A DNA stretch of 64,000 nucleotides, taken from assembly GCA_963849955.1 (NCBI GenBank), contig CAWKJU010000006.1, positions 62,001 through 126,000 of the forward strand, read 5' to 3'. This DNA is from CAWFGW01 sp963849955. Lineage in GTDB: Bacteria > Bacteroidota > Bacteroidia > Cytophagales > JAAEPT01. The notes below the pieces were generated by a model. It made no database searches and was not told where the DNA came from. It saw only the letters and a list, made by a program, of their open reading frames with translations. The position numbers and the translations under genes are program-made. How positions within the stretch are numbered: position 1 is the first letter of the stretch; each line of letters opens with the position of its first letter. Positions 63,862-64,000 of the stretch are shown here, piece after piece.

Positions 63862-64000
63862 TTAGTTTTTAATACGTTTTATTAATTGAGAATTTGAGTC
63901 ATAAAATGACCATACACCGATTTTATTATCGTTTTCGTAAAAACCTTTTGAAAAATTTCGATTATAAGGATCATCATAAATTATCCATTCTCCAGTTTTA
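63862..64000 (-). CDS. MORN-repeat (YwqK-like) protein, C-terminal fragment
   Basis: A frame open at the right window edge ends in TAA at 63864-63862. Its 45 residues include KTGEWIIYDDPYNRN and KGFYENDNKIGVWSFYDSN, which are MORN-type repeats as in the YwqK-like 'antitoxin' family of Bacteroidota. The stop codon abuts the terminal box of element 3 without a gap. The N-terminal part lies outside the window. Confidence 0.65.
   Translation of the reverse strand, partial: KTGEWIIYDDPYNRNFSKGFYENDNKIGVWSFYDSNSQLIKRIKN

Larger units (their letters stand above)
58032..64000 (-). mobile_element. Integron-like gene-cassette array (candidate, integrase not seen)
   Basis: Three palindromic elements (59147-59342, 62697-62892, 63649-63861) and one half-site (58032-58055) separate minus-strand genes. 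Each complete cassette has complementary ends: GTTGGGGGT/ACCCCCAAC for PrsW, GTTATGCGTT/AACGCATAAC for the four-gene cassette, GTTGGCAACT/AGTTGCCAAC for the 154-aa gene. Genes start within about 12-35 bp of one element and stop within 0-7 bp of, or inside, the next, except the 154-aa gene, which has 280 bp behind it. A T run of 5-7 follows each left GTT box at about 10 bp. Read on the minus strand, an integrase and attI would lie to the right of the window. Confidence 0.6.

Overview
The window is a low-GC stretch of a Bacteroidota chromosome, probably from a polysaccharide-degrading, type IX secretion (T9SS) organism of the Cytophaga/Flavobacteria kind. The evidence is PorP/SprF proteins, type A and type B T9SS C-terminal sorting domains (CTDs), DUF5686 and DUF1573 proteins, TAnnTTTG promoter boxes, and weak ribosome binding sites. 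No rRNA, tRNA or CRISPR was recognised.

Layout. 1-20.1 kb is mostly housekeeping: NUDIX, a degenerate SRAP protein, hisG-hisD, an ECF sigma/anti-sigma pair, a DUF5686 outer-membrane protein, a patatin, lepA, folD-queE, a zinc peptidase, a universal stress protein, an orphan RluA N-terminal domain and a FemAB-like protein. 20.4-22.4 kb holds a secreted YCF48-repeat protein and a REP-associated transposase between two REP hairpins. 22.5-26.3 kb is a T9SS/sigma module: type B CTD surface protein, membrane anti-sigma carrying its own SprB/type B-like C-terminus, sigma factor, divergent PorP. 26.5-41.0 kb is a secreted carbohydrate-enzyme island: PL1 pectate lyase, CotH, CE4-GH8, GH11, CE15, GH16, nearly all ending in type A CTDs, with no SusC/SusD. 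41.0-50.0 kb holds a second sigma module and a sigma-less PorP plus type B CTD giant. 50.2-57.7 kb has a phosphatase, a small transporter, a secreted GH53 galactanase, AI-2E, YihY and CDF membrane proteins and a Kunitz-domain lipoprotein.

58.0-64.0 kb looks like an integron-type gene-cassette array read on the minus strand. Three related palindromic elements of about 196-213 bp separate a PrsW protease, a Crp-regulated rhodanese/persulfide operon, an unknown gene and a MORN-repeat gene. The 9-10 bp termini of each complete cassette are mutually complementary, as expected of integron cassettes but not of simple repeat insertion.

How it fits together. A shared motif, GTTTAC-16 bp-(C/T)GTAG, lies upstream of CotH, CE4-GH8(-GH11), CE15 and the 1225-aa type B protein. 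Weaker forms lie upstream of two of the sigma genes. I infer that the sigma factors of the surface modules control T9SS cargo and enzymes for xylan and related polymers, with the PorP/type B CTD proteins as the surface sensor.
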